Source of the DNA: Lentilactobacillus kisonensis DSM 19906 = JCM 15041
Lineage (GTDB): Bacteria > Bacillota > Bacilli > Lactobacillales > Lactobacillaceae
Assembly (NCBI RefSeq): GCF_001434135.1
Contig: NZ_AZEB01000017.1
Span: forward strand, 1 to 62,831
Length of the DNA stretch: 62,831 nt
Reading direction: 5' to 3'
The notes below the pieces were generated by a model. That model searched no databases and had not been told where the DNA came from. It was given only the letters and a program-made list of their open reading frames with translations. The position numbers and the translations under genes are program-made. Positions 1-7,938 of the stretch are shown here, piece by piece (position 1 is the stretch's first letter; each line of letters starts with the position of its first letter).

Positions 1-26
1 TTATTCTACCACTGAACTACGGAGCA
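1..26 (-). tRNA. tRNA gene, 5' part only (cut by window edge)
   Basis: The reverse complement of these bases reads as a tRNA 5' end: a seven-base acceptor strand TGCTCCG, then TA, then a D-arm GTTCAGTGGTAGAATAA with the conserved A14 and GG pair. The gene runs off the left edge, so the anticodon is not in view and the isotype cannot be assigned. The D-arm resembles that of glycine tRNAs, but this is weak. Confidence 0.75.
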
Positions 27-96
27 AAAATGATTTCTATAATTACGACATATATATTTATATCATATTTACCAAATCGATGCAACTAAATTTTAA

Positions 97-405
97 TTAA
101 CCAATATGATTTTCTTTCAAAATAATCTCAACTTCCTTTTGCATCTCAGGGGTTTTCTTCCATTCTTCGAAATGATCCATATTCTCATCCGGCATCGTAA
201 AATTCTCATTTATATACTGTTCGTATTTCGCAACGTGGGGTGAATGTGGGATATTCAACTGTAGTATCCGAACCTGCTTAATAAATCCCCTGTCTGCCGC
301 TAATTCAGCCCGACCATTTTGTACCATATTACTAATTTCAGTATACTTAGAACCATCATTTCTTGTGATCTCTTCAATTAACGTTAAAACCTCATGACTT
401 TTCAA
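97..405 (-). CDS. Small protein of unknown function, 102 aa
   Basis: I do not recognise this family. The product is small, acidic and probably soluble, with no signal peptide or membrane segment. Charged helical stretches flank a central part rich in His, Pro and Tyr (IPHSPHVAKYEQYINENF). An open frame extends back to a TTG at 423, but there the upstream purines would be coded as EEE. The run GGAGGAGGA lies at ideal distance from the TTG at 405, so I take that as the start (first residues MKSHEVLTLI). A TATAAT box about 30 bases upstream (near 436-441) could give a short leader. The gene stands alone between a tRNA and a candidate small RNA. Confidence 0.6.
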   Translation of the reverse strand: MKSHEVLTLIEEITRNDGSKYTEISNMVQNGRAELAADRGFIKQVRILQLNIPHSPHVAKYEQYINENFTMPDENMDHFEEWKKTPEMQKEVEIILKENHIG

Positions 406-442
406 TCCAATCTCCTCCTCCAACTCATTACAATATTATACA

Positions 443-520
443 TAAAAAAACTGACAGTTTAAAGACCGCCAGTTTTTAAGAGAGAAAGAGAATTGATTAG
501 AAGGTATTTATTTAGTACCC
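443..520 (-). ncRNA. Candidate small RNA of about 78 nt with cre-controlled promoter
   Basis: A strong promoter (527-555) fires leftward into a 78-base stretch with no reading frame. It ends in a hairpin (arms AAAACTG and CAGTTTT) followed by seven T. The predicted RNA starts with a five-pair hairpin (GGGUA...UACCU), then has an unpaired pyrimidine-rich stretch (UUCUCUUUCUCUCUU), then the terminator. Seen: promoter, cre-like site, hairpins, T-run. Inferred: that it is a free small RNA. The pyrimidine stretch could pair with Shine-Dalgarno sequences. The alternative is an attenuated leader of the 102-aa gene at 97-405, which however has its own TATAAT box. Confidence 0.45.
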
Positions 521-526
521 GTACAT

Positions 527-555
527 AATATACTCAATTTTGGAAGCGCTGTCAA
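527..555 (-). promoter_or_regulatory. Promoter, TTGACA-17-TATATT
   Basis: On the minus strand TTGACA (550-555) and TATATT (527-532) are separated by exactly 17 bases, a near-consensus sigma-A promoter. The expected start is near 520. It lies downstream of tagH and points to the candidate small RNA. Confidence 0.65.
541..554. promoter_or_regulatory. cre-like site (CcpA operator) overlapping the -35 box
   Basis: TGGAAGCGCTGTCA is nearly palindromic and matches the consensus TGNAARCGNWWNCA at 13 of 14 positions on either strand. It covers the -35 and spacer of the promoter at 527-555. A CcpA site there normally represses, so the transcript would be expected to be low on preferred sugars (inference). 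Confidence 0.5.
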
Positions 556-634
556 CAACGTTCAAAAAATAAGTGCGGCTTTTTTTAATCTAAAAAGCAA
601 CACCCATACAACGAGTAGAAAACAACATCATACC

Positions 635-1705
635 TTATTTAACCCCTGGCAAATGAAGTACATGGGAGGGATGCATGATAACCGAAGGCTCGCTTAAAAC
701 GTGCCCAACTGAGTATCCAGAAACGTTTACCAGACAGAAGAAGACAACGACAATGAGTACCGCCCAAGTGAGAATTTGATTCCATACAGACATTTTTTCA
801 CTAATGACAGATCCATAAAAAAGTTTATGAACTTTGGCGGGCACATTTTTATCACTCGGTGATTCCTTTTGCATTTGCTCAGTGACCTTTTTTTGGTAAT
901 TTTCAATATTAAAATTCTTCTGAACACTCTTTCGTTTACTTTCGAACGCATGCTTTTCTTTCTTACTCAGCTTTTTGAACCATTGCGTAAATTCACGGTA
1001 TTTACCAGTTACTTCTTTAGTTTCACCAACCATCTTCAACTCGCCATAGTTGATCCAAGCAACTTTATCACAGAGCATCTGAATCTGCTTAAGGGAGTGA
1101 CTAACGAAAATAATCGTCTTGCCCTCTTCCTTAAATTCGGTTATTTTATCGACACACTTTTGGTAGAACGTATCGTCCCCCACGGATAACGCTTCATCAA
1201 TGATCAAAATATCAGGATTAATGTGAACCGCAATGGCAAAACCCAGCCGCGAGCGCATCCCACTAGAATAGCTCTTAACCGGTTGATCAACAAAATCACC
1301 AATATCCGCAAACGCGATAATATCAGGCATCATTTCATCAATTTGTTCGTTAGTCATTCCCTGCATTAATGACTTTAACCGAATATTTTCGCGACCAGTT
1401 AAATTGTTTCGAAGGCCCGCACTAATGGCAACAATTGAAGTTTCGCCCCGAACATCGACATAACCAGTTGTTTGGGGAATAATTCCAGAAATTATGTTAG
1501 ATAACGTTGATTTTCCGGAACCATTAACCCCAATTAACCCAAGCGTCTCACCAGGTTGAATCGTTAAAGAGATACCCATTAGTGACCAAAAATGGGGCAC
1601 AGCCTTTTTGGAAACTGAAAAAAATGATCTCAATTTTTCTGATTGGGTTTTAAATAAGTCATATTCCTTTGTGACATTTTGAACTTTTACTTTGTAATCT
1701 TCCAC
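635..1705 (-). CDS. tagH: Teichoic acid export ATP-binding protein TagH-like
   Basis: ATPase subunit of the two-component ABC exporter that moves wall teichoic acid, or a related polymer, across the membrane. Residues about 1-250 form the nucleotide-binding domain: Walker A GVNGSGKST, the signature YSSGMRSRLGFA, and Walker B DILIIDEALSVGDD with the VGDD typical of the TagH/RfbB branch. A charged linker follows. At about 307-330 there is one hydrophobic segment (WAVLIVVVFFCLVNVSG) with a short tail, as in TagH proteins that carry a C-terminal extension. The start is GTG with AGGAGAG at good distance; a TATAAT box lies at 1753-1758. The permease gene tagG, usually adjacent, is not next to it here. 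The polymer exported cannot be told from sequence. Confidence 0.85.
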   Translation of the reverse strand: MEDYKVKVQNVTKEYDLFKTQSEKLRSFFSVSKKAVPHFWSLMGISLTIQPGETLGLIGVNGSGKSTLSNIISGIIPQTTGYVDVRGETSIVAISAGLRNNLTGRENIRLKSLMQGMTNEQIDEMMPDIIAFADIGDFVDQPVKSYSSGMRSRLGFAIAVHINPDILIIDEALSVGDDTFYQKCVDKITEFKEEGKTIIFVSHSLKQIQMLCDKVAWINYGELKMVGETKEVTGKYREFTQWFKKLSKKEKHAFESKRKSVQKNFNIENYQKKVTEQMQKESPSDKNVPAKVHKLFYGSVISEKMSVWNQILTWAVLIVVVFFCLVNVSGYSVGHVLSEPSVIMHPSHVLHLPGVK

Positions 1706-1773
1706 AATTATTCTCTCCTACTTTAAGAGATTCTATAGTACAAACAAAACTCATTATAACAAAAACTTGTCAT

Positions 1774-1804
1774 AAAAAAAGAATTCGCAATGAATCTTTG
1801 CGAA
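1774..1804 (-). terminator. Rho-independent terminator after the GH73 gene
   Basis: On the minus strand TTCGCAA, a seven-base loop and TTGCGAA are followed by TTCTTTTTTT. It begins 12 bases beyond the stop codon of the glucosaminidase gene at 1816. Confidence 0.85.
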
Positions 1805-1815
1805 CCTTTAAACAA

Positions 1816-2658
1816 CTATTTAACAATAATTTTCTCTAACAAAATATTATTAATCGGGACTTCGCCAGTATTATCAGCCTGCCGTTGGTTCCATGTCTTC
1901 TCAAAAATACTTTTTGGAATCAAAGATTTGTCGATCTTGGTGATTCGTGACTGTGTATCCGCGGCTACTTCAGCTGTTGCTTTAGAAGTGCCCAACTGTT
2001 TCTTTAAAGAAGCCTCAATTTTAGAATTGATGTCATTAGAACTGGCATTTGAATCTAATTTATTTAAATCATACTTAATGATAATTGCATTGAGTTTATT
2101 ACCATAAGCCATATCAGTTGCGTAAGTAGAAGACAATGCCATGGCAGCGTCCGTAAATGAAAGAGCGTTCGTTGTCCACGTCCCAGAGTAATAAACTGGA
2201 TCAGTAAGCGTCCCATGACGGAGAATATAAGCATTATCTCGAATGGACGCCATGATATTTGGGTATTTTTTAAATTGAGCTGCGGTCACAAAGTGCTTCC
2301 CCTTCGCGCTATACTCACCCGTGTCCATCGTGACTGATTGACCATTGTAACTACCCTTCACCCCAAAATAATTATTAGCTTGAATGGATAATTCTGAGCG
2401 GCCAAAGTCACTCTCCACAATCGCTTGCGCCATCATTACGGAAGGATAAAGATGATTTTCTTTACTAACTTTAGTGATTGGCACTTTAAATTGTTGAATG
2501 AAATTTGTTTCAACGCTCGCATGAACTAACGTTGTGCTGGCAAAAGAAAAACCGATAACCATGATCCCCAAGATTATCGCTTTTCCAATAACAGTTTGAA
2601 TTCGTTTAAAGATTTGGAAAACCTCCCTAAAATCAGATATCAGAATGTTATTATACAT
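1816..2658 (-). CDS. Secreted GH73 N-acetylglucosaminidase (peptidoglycan hydrolase)
   Basis: Secreted murein hydrolase of the glucosaminidase family (GH73), which cleaves the glycan backbone of peptidoglycan. The catalytic-domain motifs are clear: MMAQAIVESDFGRSELSIQA holds the likely catalytic Glu, then NNYFGVKGSYNGQSV and a downstream YYSGTW. Residues about 25-50 are a signal peptide ending in LVHA. There is no cell-wall binding domain; after the catalytic domain comes a short polar tail (about 80 residues). The start is uncertain. The outermost ATG (2658) overlaps a TATAAT-like sequence, whereas AGGGAGG (about 2621-2628) sits eight bases before an in-frame ATC at 2613, which would give a signal peptide of normal length. 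It is a paralogue of the next gene upstream. Confidence 0.85.
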   Translation of the reverse strand: MYNNILISDFREVFQIFKRIQTVIGKAIILGIMVIGFSFASTTLVHASVETNFIQQFKVPITKVSKENHLYPSVMMAQAIVESDFGRSELSIQANNYFGVKGSYNGQSVTMDTGEYSAKGKHFVTAAQFKKYPNIMASIRDNAYILRHGTLTDPVYYSGTWTTNALSFTDAAMALSSTYATDMAYGNKLNAIIIKYDLNKLDSNASSNDINSKIEASLKKQLGTSKATAEVAADTQSRITKIDKSLIPKSIFEKTWNQRQADNTGEVPINNILLEKIIVK

Positions 2659-2691
2659 CACTTTCTGATATTTACTACTCTGGGATTCAAA

Positions 2692-4185
2692 TCATGATAA
2701 ACATTTAGAAGAAACCCAATATTTGTTATTTGAACCAGGGGTTGTTATTCGATACCAAGTTGAATGGTCTTGAATCTTATAACCGATTTTATCAACCACT
2801 ACCTTGGTGCCAATCTTTAAAGTCGTTTGCGCTAATTTATAATGCTTTTGCATATTACCCGTTTCCACCGCATGATCATACAAAAGAGTTGATGTTGCAT
2901 TCTTTGCAATTACTTTTGTTACTTTCGCGTTTGCGATGGCAACGGATGCAGGATAAGATGTGACGTTCGTTCCTTTAATCCAGCCCTTGGTTTTACCATC
3001 CGAAACTCGGTACCAAAGAATTGGCCCCTTCTTGGATGACTGCAGAGCCGTCTTATCAACCGAATACCCGGTCTTCTTGGCCTTTAAAGTACTTATCTTA
3101 GCTACTGATTTAGAAAGGGTTGGCGAACTCACAACGTGGTTATATATAGCTCCTGATGATTTAACGTTAGGGGTCAACCTGCCCGTTGTGTTCCCATAAT
3201 ACGTGGACGCAAATTTAAGAGCTGGTGCGTAGACCCAGAACTTCTTCGCCTTCGCATTCTGATAAAATCTTAATCGATACCAGGAACCTGAAGTGCCCTT
3301 CTTGACGCCCCGCATATCTAAGTAAACATTAACCGGGTTATTGACCCCAAGGGAATTCCAAGTGTACTTTTTTTCGGATTGGCTAGCACCCTTAATATGA
3401 TTGTAAACATAATACTTCCGATACTTATTAGATAATGATACCTGGTCCTGACCTGATGAAGAATAGTATTTAACACTTGCTAATGGTGCCTTCTGAGAAG
3501 CAGTTGTTGTGGTCGAACTCGACGATGAGGATGATGAACTTGATGCTGCTGAACTAGTAGCTGACGATGAACTGCTTGCTCCGCTGACAGTGCTCGAACT
3601 AGCCGCTGATCCAGTTTCATTAAATACCTGATCCAAACCGTAAGTTTGAATTAAATTAATGAGCGACGCCCCATAATTGGGTGCCGTTGCGTACTTACCG
3701 GTCAGTGCATTGGCAGCAGCAACATAACTAGAGGCGTTTTCTTTCCACGAACCAGAATAGTATTTCGAATTCCAACTCGTGCCGTTTCGTAACGTTGCCC
3801 CATTATCAGCAAATGAAGCATACGCGCTCGGATATTTCTTGAAATTAGCAGTGGTATTCTCCATTTGACCATTACTATCATACTCAACCGTTGGCATCGA
3901 GACTGACTGGCCGTTATAAGCGCCTTTGATACCAAAAAAGTTATTTGCTTGTGTCGTTAACTGGCTCTGTCCCCATGCACTTTCAAGGGCAGCTTGAGCC
4001 ATCATGACTGATCCGTAAAGATTATACTTAGAAGATGCTTTTTTTACATCACTTTTATAATTATTTATAAAGTTACTTGCTGTCGAAGCCTGCGCATATG
4101 TACTTTGGGTCGGAAACATTGAGAGAAAGAGTCCCATCCCAGCTGTAAATAGAGCAGCAAGTCCACATTTAATTACCTTATTCAA
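2692..4185 (-). CDS. Secreted GH73 N-acetylglucosaminidase with C-terminal SH3/GW-like wall-binding repeats
   Basis: Secreted peptidoglycan glucosaminidase. From the N-terminus: a signal peptide ending STYAQA, a GH73 domain (about 30-190) with MMAQAALESAWGQSQLTTQA carrying the catalytic Glu and NNFFGIKGAYNGQSV, a Ser/Thr/Ala-rich linker (about 195-230), and about 260 residues of repeated SH3- or GW-like modules. The modules are marked by recurrent W-Y-R (SWYRLRF, LWYRVS, TWYRIT) and KGWIK/KYWVSS. Such modules usually bind wall or lipoteichoic acid. The frame is open to a GTG at 4212, but GGGGTGG lies five bases before the TTG at 4185, and the signal peptide then has a normal n-region (MNKVIKC). 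The catalytic domain resembles that of the next gene downstream, suggesting tandem duplication with loss or gain of the wall-binding part. Confidence 0.88.
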   Translation of the reverse strand: MNKVIKCGLAALFTAGMGLFLSMFPTQSTYAQASTASNFINNYKSDVKKASSKYNLYGSVMMAQAALESAWGQSQLTTQANNFFGIKGAYNGQSVSMPTVEYDSNGQMENTTANFKKYPSAYASFADNGATLRNGTSWNSKYYSGSWKENASSYVAAANALTGKYATAPNYGASLINLIQTYGLDQVFNETGSAASSSTVSGASSSSSATSSAASSSSSSSSSSTTTTASQKAPLASVKYYSSSGQDQVSLSNKYRKYYVYNHIKGASQSEKKYTWNSLGVNNPVNVYLDMRGVKKGTSGSWYRLRFYQNAKAKKFWVYAPALKFASTYYGNTTGRLTPNVKSSGAIYNHVVSSPTLSKSVAKISTLKAKKTGYSVDKTALQSSKKGPILWYRVSDGKTKGWIKGTNVTSYPASVAIANAKVTKVIAKNATSTLLYDHAVETGNMQKHYKLAQTTLKIGTKVVVDKIGYKIQDHSTWYRITTPGSNNKYWVSSKCLS

Positions 4186-4428
4186 TAATTCCACCCCTTT
4201 GTTAATTCCCACATCACCATCATATTAGAAATCCACTGAAAAATGAAGTGGTTCACCGCAAATTTAAACAATTTAATCTTAATAATTTCTTAATACTTTC
4301 ACCATCCATAATACTATATTATCTCGAACTTGAACACAAAAAATTAGCCTGAAAATTCCTTTTTAAAATTCAAATTGCCCAATTAACCCGTTTCCCTTAA
4401 GACAAGCCTTGACGTTCTGCTAATAAAA

Positions 4429-4466
4429 AAGCTCGAAACTTTCCATAAGGGAATTTTCGAACTTCA
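4429..4466 (-). terminator. Terminator of glmS
   Basis: On the minus strand AAGTTCGAAA pairs with TTTCGAGCTT, followed by TTTTATT. It sits about 55 bases beyond the glmS stop codon. The rest of the 4213-4519 gap holds the upstream region of the glucosaminidase gene and no recognisable gene. Confidence 0.75.
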
Positions 4467-4519
4467 TTTTTATATTCATCATTTAATATTTATTTTTTTA
4501 CTAGTTACCGGCTAGCAGA

Positions 4520-6337
4520 CTATTCAACTGTTACACTCTTTGCTAAGTTTCTTGGACGGTCAACATCTAGTCCCTTGTTTAAGCTGGTGTAATAGGCAAT
4601 CAACTGTGCTGGAACAACGCTTAAAAGTGGGGTAATCATTTCATCAACGTCTGGAATAATGATGGTGTCACCCTCTTGAGCCAACCCATTGCGAACAATC
4701 GTAAAGGTTTTTGCACCTCTAGACATAGTCTCCTGTAAATTACTCCTAGTTAAATTAGCGGTCCGTTTTTGAGTAATAATGCCAACCACTGGTGTGCCGT
4801 CTTCAATCAGTGCAATTGTCCCATGCTTTAACTCCCCGGACGCAAACCCTTCCGCTTGAACATAAGAAATTTCCTTTAGTTTAAGGGCTGATTCCAAAGA
4901 AACGGTTTGATCAATTCCCCGCCCAATGTAGAACGCCTTGCTGGTTGGAACAAAGTACTTCTTAGCCAGATCCTCAATCATTTCTTTTTCGTCGATAATT
5001 GCCTGCATCCCAGTTGCGACAAGTCCGAGCTGTTGACGAATATCAAATTCTTCAGCGATCACTTGTTGTTTAGCCTCACCAAGTGCCTTTGCTAAAATTG
5101 CTTCCACGCCGATTTGGGCTGTATAGGCTTTCGTTGATGCCACTGAGATTTCAGGACCAGCATGAAGTAACATCGTGTAAGTTGCTTCACGGAAAAGCGT
5201 GGAATTTTCAACGTTTGTAATCGTGAGGCTCTTATAATCATGGGCGTTAACGTTAACAAGAACTTCTCGACTGTCAGCTGTTTCACCACTCTGCGATAGG
5301 AAAATGAAGAATGGGTTGTCAGATAATAATGGATTCTCATAAGCAAATTCAGAAGCAACATGAACCTCAGTTGGTACGTGAGTCAGCTTTTCAAACAACT
5401 TTTTACCAACCAAACCAGCATGATAACTAGTACCAGCACCGACAATATAAATGCGGTCAGCCTGTTTCATCGTGTTAATTAACGCTTGATTGACATTTGG
5501 CCGGCCAGATTCTTGTGTATACAAAGAAGCTAACTTTCGCATCACATTAGGTTGCTCATCAATTTCCTTTAACATGTAGTAAGGATAAGTCCCCTTGTCA
5601 GTTTCTTGGGCATCCATTGAAACGTGAAAACTGTCCCGTTCAACCGGATTACCAGCGGCATCTTCGATCTTAACGGAGTTTGGCTTAATCGTAACCACCT
5701 CGCCGTCATGTAGTTCCAAGAAATCATGAGTAACGTTTAACATTGCCAAGGCATCGGAGCAGACAACGTTGCAGCCATCTCCTAACCCAATTAGCAACGG
5801 ACTTTTATTTTTTGCAACATACAACGTCTCTGGGTCTAAACTATCAATTAATAGGAATGCATAAGAAGAGCCCTCAAGTAAACTCAATGTTTTTAAAAAG
5901 GCTTCTTTAGTTGATAATCCTTCAGCTTGAACAAACCGGTCAATTAATTGAACGACAACTTCCGTATCAGTTTGCGATTCAAAGGTGACGTTGCTCAAAT
6001 ACTTAGCTTTAAGTTCCTTATAGTTTTCGATAACACCGTTATGAACCAAGTAAAAGCGATGGTCTTCCGAGTATTGGGGATGTGCATTGGCAACACTAAC
6101 AACCCCATGAGTAGCCCAACGAGTATGGCCAATTCCAACCGACCCGTGAACTTCAGGGCCAACTGCAGCTTCAAGATTAGAGATCCGACCCTTCTTCTTA
6201 ACAAGGTAATCGTTACCCTTTAGATCATTGACATAAATGCCAGCAGAATCATAGCCACGATACTCAAGTTTTTCAAGCCCTTCCAGCAAAATTGAAACTG
6301 CGTTGTCGTTTCCAGTAACTCCAACAATTCCACACAT
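4520..6337 (-). CDS. glmS: Glutamine-fructose-6-phosphate aminotransferase (isomerizing)
   Basis: Makes glucosamine-6-phosphate from fructose-6-phosphate and glutamine, the entry step to UDP-GlcNAc and the cell wall. The 605-residue length is normal. The N-terminal glutaminase domain begins MCGIVGV, with Cys2 as the nucleophile once Met is removed, and includes GHTRWATHG and the NGVIENY loop. Two SIS sugar-isomerase domains follow (about 285-420 and 455-595), including GAGTSYHAG, SQSGETADS and the C-terminal DVDRPRNLAKSVTVE. It has its own promoter and terminator although glmM lies just upstream. I looked for the glmS ribozyme in the leader and saw no sign of it. Confidence 0.98.
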   Translation of the reverse strand: MCGIVGVTGNDNAVSILLEGLEKLEYRGYDSAGIYVNDLKGNDYLVKKKGRISNLEAAVGPEVHGSVGIGHTRWATHGVVSVANAHPQYSEDHRFYLVHNGVIENYKELKAKYLSNVTFESQTDTEVVVQLIDRFVQAEGLSTKEAFLKTLSLLEGSSYAFLLIDSLDPETLYVAKNKSPLLIGLGDGCNVVCSDALAMLNVTHDFLELHDGEVVTIKPNSVKIEDAAGNPVERDSFHVSMDAQETDKGTYPYYMLKEIDEQPNVMRKLASLYTQESGRPNVNQALINTMKQADRIYIVGAGTSYHAGLVGKKLFEKLTHVPTEVHVASEFAYENPLLSDNPFFIFLSQSGETADSREVLVNVNAHDYKSLTITNVENSTLFREATYTMLLHAGPEISVASTKAYTAQIGVEAILAKALGEAKQQVIAEEFDIRQQLGLVATGMQAIIDEKEMIEDLAKKYFVPTSKAFYIGRGIDQTVSLESALKLKEISYVQAEGFASGELKHGTIALIEDGTPVVGIITQKRTANLTRSNLQETMSRGAKTFTIVRNGLAQEGDTIIIPDVDEMITPLLSVVPAQLIAYYTSLNKGLDVDRPRNLAKSVTVE

Positions 6338-6409
6338 AATATATTCTCCTCAACAATTAGTAATTGGTATATACTAAAATATTATTTAATTTAATTTGTT
6401 AACAGGTAT

Positions 6410-6438
6410 AATCTACACAACTTATAGCAAAATGTCAA
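6410..6438 (-). promoter_or_regulatory. glmS promoter, TTGACA-17-TAGATT
   Basis: On the minus strand TTGACA (6433-6438) and TAGATT (6410-6415) are 17 bases apart, about 70 bases upstream of the glmS start. The leader is AT-rich without a strong fold. Confidence 0.65.
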
Positions 6439-6515
6439 CAAAATACTCGAAGTGGTATAGGAAATTTAAAGATATCCTAACGCCTTAACGTAACGGCTGA
6501 TCGAATATAACAAAA

Positions 6516-6554
6516 AAAGGAATTGCAGCCCAAAATGCACTGGCCAATTCCTTT
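6516..6554 (-). terminator. Terminator of glmM
   Basis: Minus strand: AAAGGAATTG and CAATTCCTTT arms enclosing 19 bases, then TTTTG. It begins seven bases beyond the glmM stop and separates the cdaA-cdaR-glmM unit from glmS. Confidence 0.85.
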
Positions 6555-6560
6555 CATAAA

Positions 6561-7910
6561 TTATTCAATTCCAATTTCTTGCTGCACAACGTCAGCAATT
6601 CGTTTTGTGTACTCGTCAACCAAATCTTGAGTTGGTGCCTCAGTCATTACCCGCAATAACGGTTCAGTACCACTAGGGCGTACTAAGACCCGGCCATCAC
6701 CATGCATTTCTTCTTCAACTTGCTTGATTGCTTCTTGAATCTTAGGATTTTCCATCCCCGTTTTCTTATCGTGAACTTTAACATTGATTAATCGTTGTGG
6801 GTATTTCTTAACTTCACTAGCCAATTCTGACAACTTTTTACCAGTTGCCTTCATAACTGATAACAACTGCAAACTGGTTAACATACCATCGCCAGTGGTG
6901 TTGAAATCAAGGAAAATAATGTGTCCTGATTGCTCACCACCCAAGTTATAGCCATCCTGGTTCATTTTTTCAACCACATAACGGTCACCTACCTGAGTTT
7001 TGACGCTGGTCATCCCTTCACGGGCCATTGCTTTATACATTCCCATATTACTCATAACAGTCGTCACAATGGTGTTCTTCTTAAGGCGGCCACGCTTAGC
7101 CATATACTTGCCACAAATGTACATGATGGCATCCCCATCGACTAGCTTACCGTTCTCGTCAACAGCGATACAGCGATCACCGTCACCGTCAAATGCAATC
7201 CCAGCTTGAACTCCTTGATCTAACACGAACTTTTGCAATTGTTCAGGATGCGTTGACCCAACATGATCATTAATGTTAAGCCCATCTGGATTAGTTGCTA
7301 ACGTTTCAAACTCAATTCCTAAATCTGCATACAAGGTGGTTACTAATTTACTAGTTGAACCATTTGCAGCATCAACACAGACTTTAAGTCCTGATAAGTC
7401 TTCTGAAATTGTCTGTTCTAGAAAATGAATGTATTTTTGGCTGCCTTCAAGGTAGTCGCCAGCAACCCCTAATCCTTCAGCAGCTGGTCGAGGTAAAACA
7501 TCTTCTGGACGCTCTAAAATACCTTCAATTTCTTCTTCAAGTTCATCTGAAAGTTTATAGCCGTCTGCACCAAAAAATTTGATCCCATTATATTCAACGG
7601 GATTATGAGAAGCCGTAATCATAACACCCGCATCAGCTTCCTGATTACGAACTAAGTAAGCAACTCCGGGAGTCGTCACAATTCCAAGATTCAATACTTC
7701 AATTCCAACAGACAGTAAGCCAGCAATCAGTGCCTCTTCCAACATTTGCCCCGAAATCCGCGTATCGCGGGCAACTAATACTTGGGGCTGTTTTCGCTCA
7801 GAATGGTGCGTTAAAACGTAACCACCTGCACGCCCACAACGAAAGGCCAACTCTGGGGTGAGTTCTTTATTTGCAATTCCACGGACACCATCTGTACCAA
7901 AATACTTCAT
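6561..7910 (-). CDS. glmM: Phosphoglucosamine mutase
   Basis: Interconverts glucosamine-6-phosphate and glucosamine-1-phosphate in the route to UDP-GlcNAc. The 449-residue length fits the family. Visible are the N-terminal [10 protein letters not shown], the phosphoserine active site [11 protein letters not shown], the metal-binding loop DGDGDRC, the substrate loop GGEQSGHII and the C-terminal phosphate-binding [12 protein letters not shown]. It is the last gene of the cdaA-cdaR-glmM operon, 28 bases after cdaR. GlmM is known in other Firmicutes to bind and inhibit CdaA, which fits the grouping. Confidence 0.98.
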   Translation of the reverse strand: MKYFGTDGVRGIANKELTPELAFRCGRAGGYVLTHHSERKQPQVLVARDTRISGQMLEEALIAGLLSVGIEVLNLGIVTTPGVAYLVRNQEADAGVMITASHNPVEYNGIKFFGADGYKLSDELEEEIEGILERPEDVLPRPAAEGLGVAGDYLEGSQKYIHFLEQTISEDLSGLKVCVDAANGSTSKLVTTLYADLGIEFETLATNPDGLNINDHVGSTHPEQLQKFVLDQGVQAGIAFDGDGDRCIAVDENGKLVDGDAIMYICGKYMAKRGRLKKNTIVTTVMSNMGMYKAMAREGMTSVKTQVGDRYVVEKMNQDGYNLGGEQSGHIIFLDFNTTGDGMLTSLQLLSVMKATGKKLSELASEVKKYPQRLINVKVHDKKTGMENPKIQEAIKQVEEEMHGDGRVLVRPSGTEPLLRVMTEAPTQDLVDEYTKRIADVVQQEIGIE

Positions 7911-7938
7911 TAACTTTTCCTCATTTCAAATTATGATA

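Noticed and set aside
6338-6509. glmS ribozyme in the glmS leader
   Set aside because: The AT-rich leader shows none of the conserved core or pseudoknot pairing; a normal promoter lies about 70 bases upstream.
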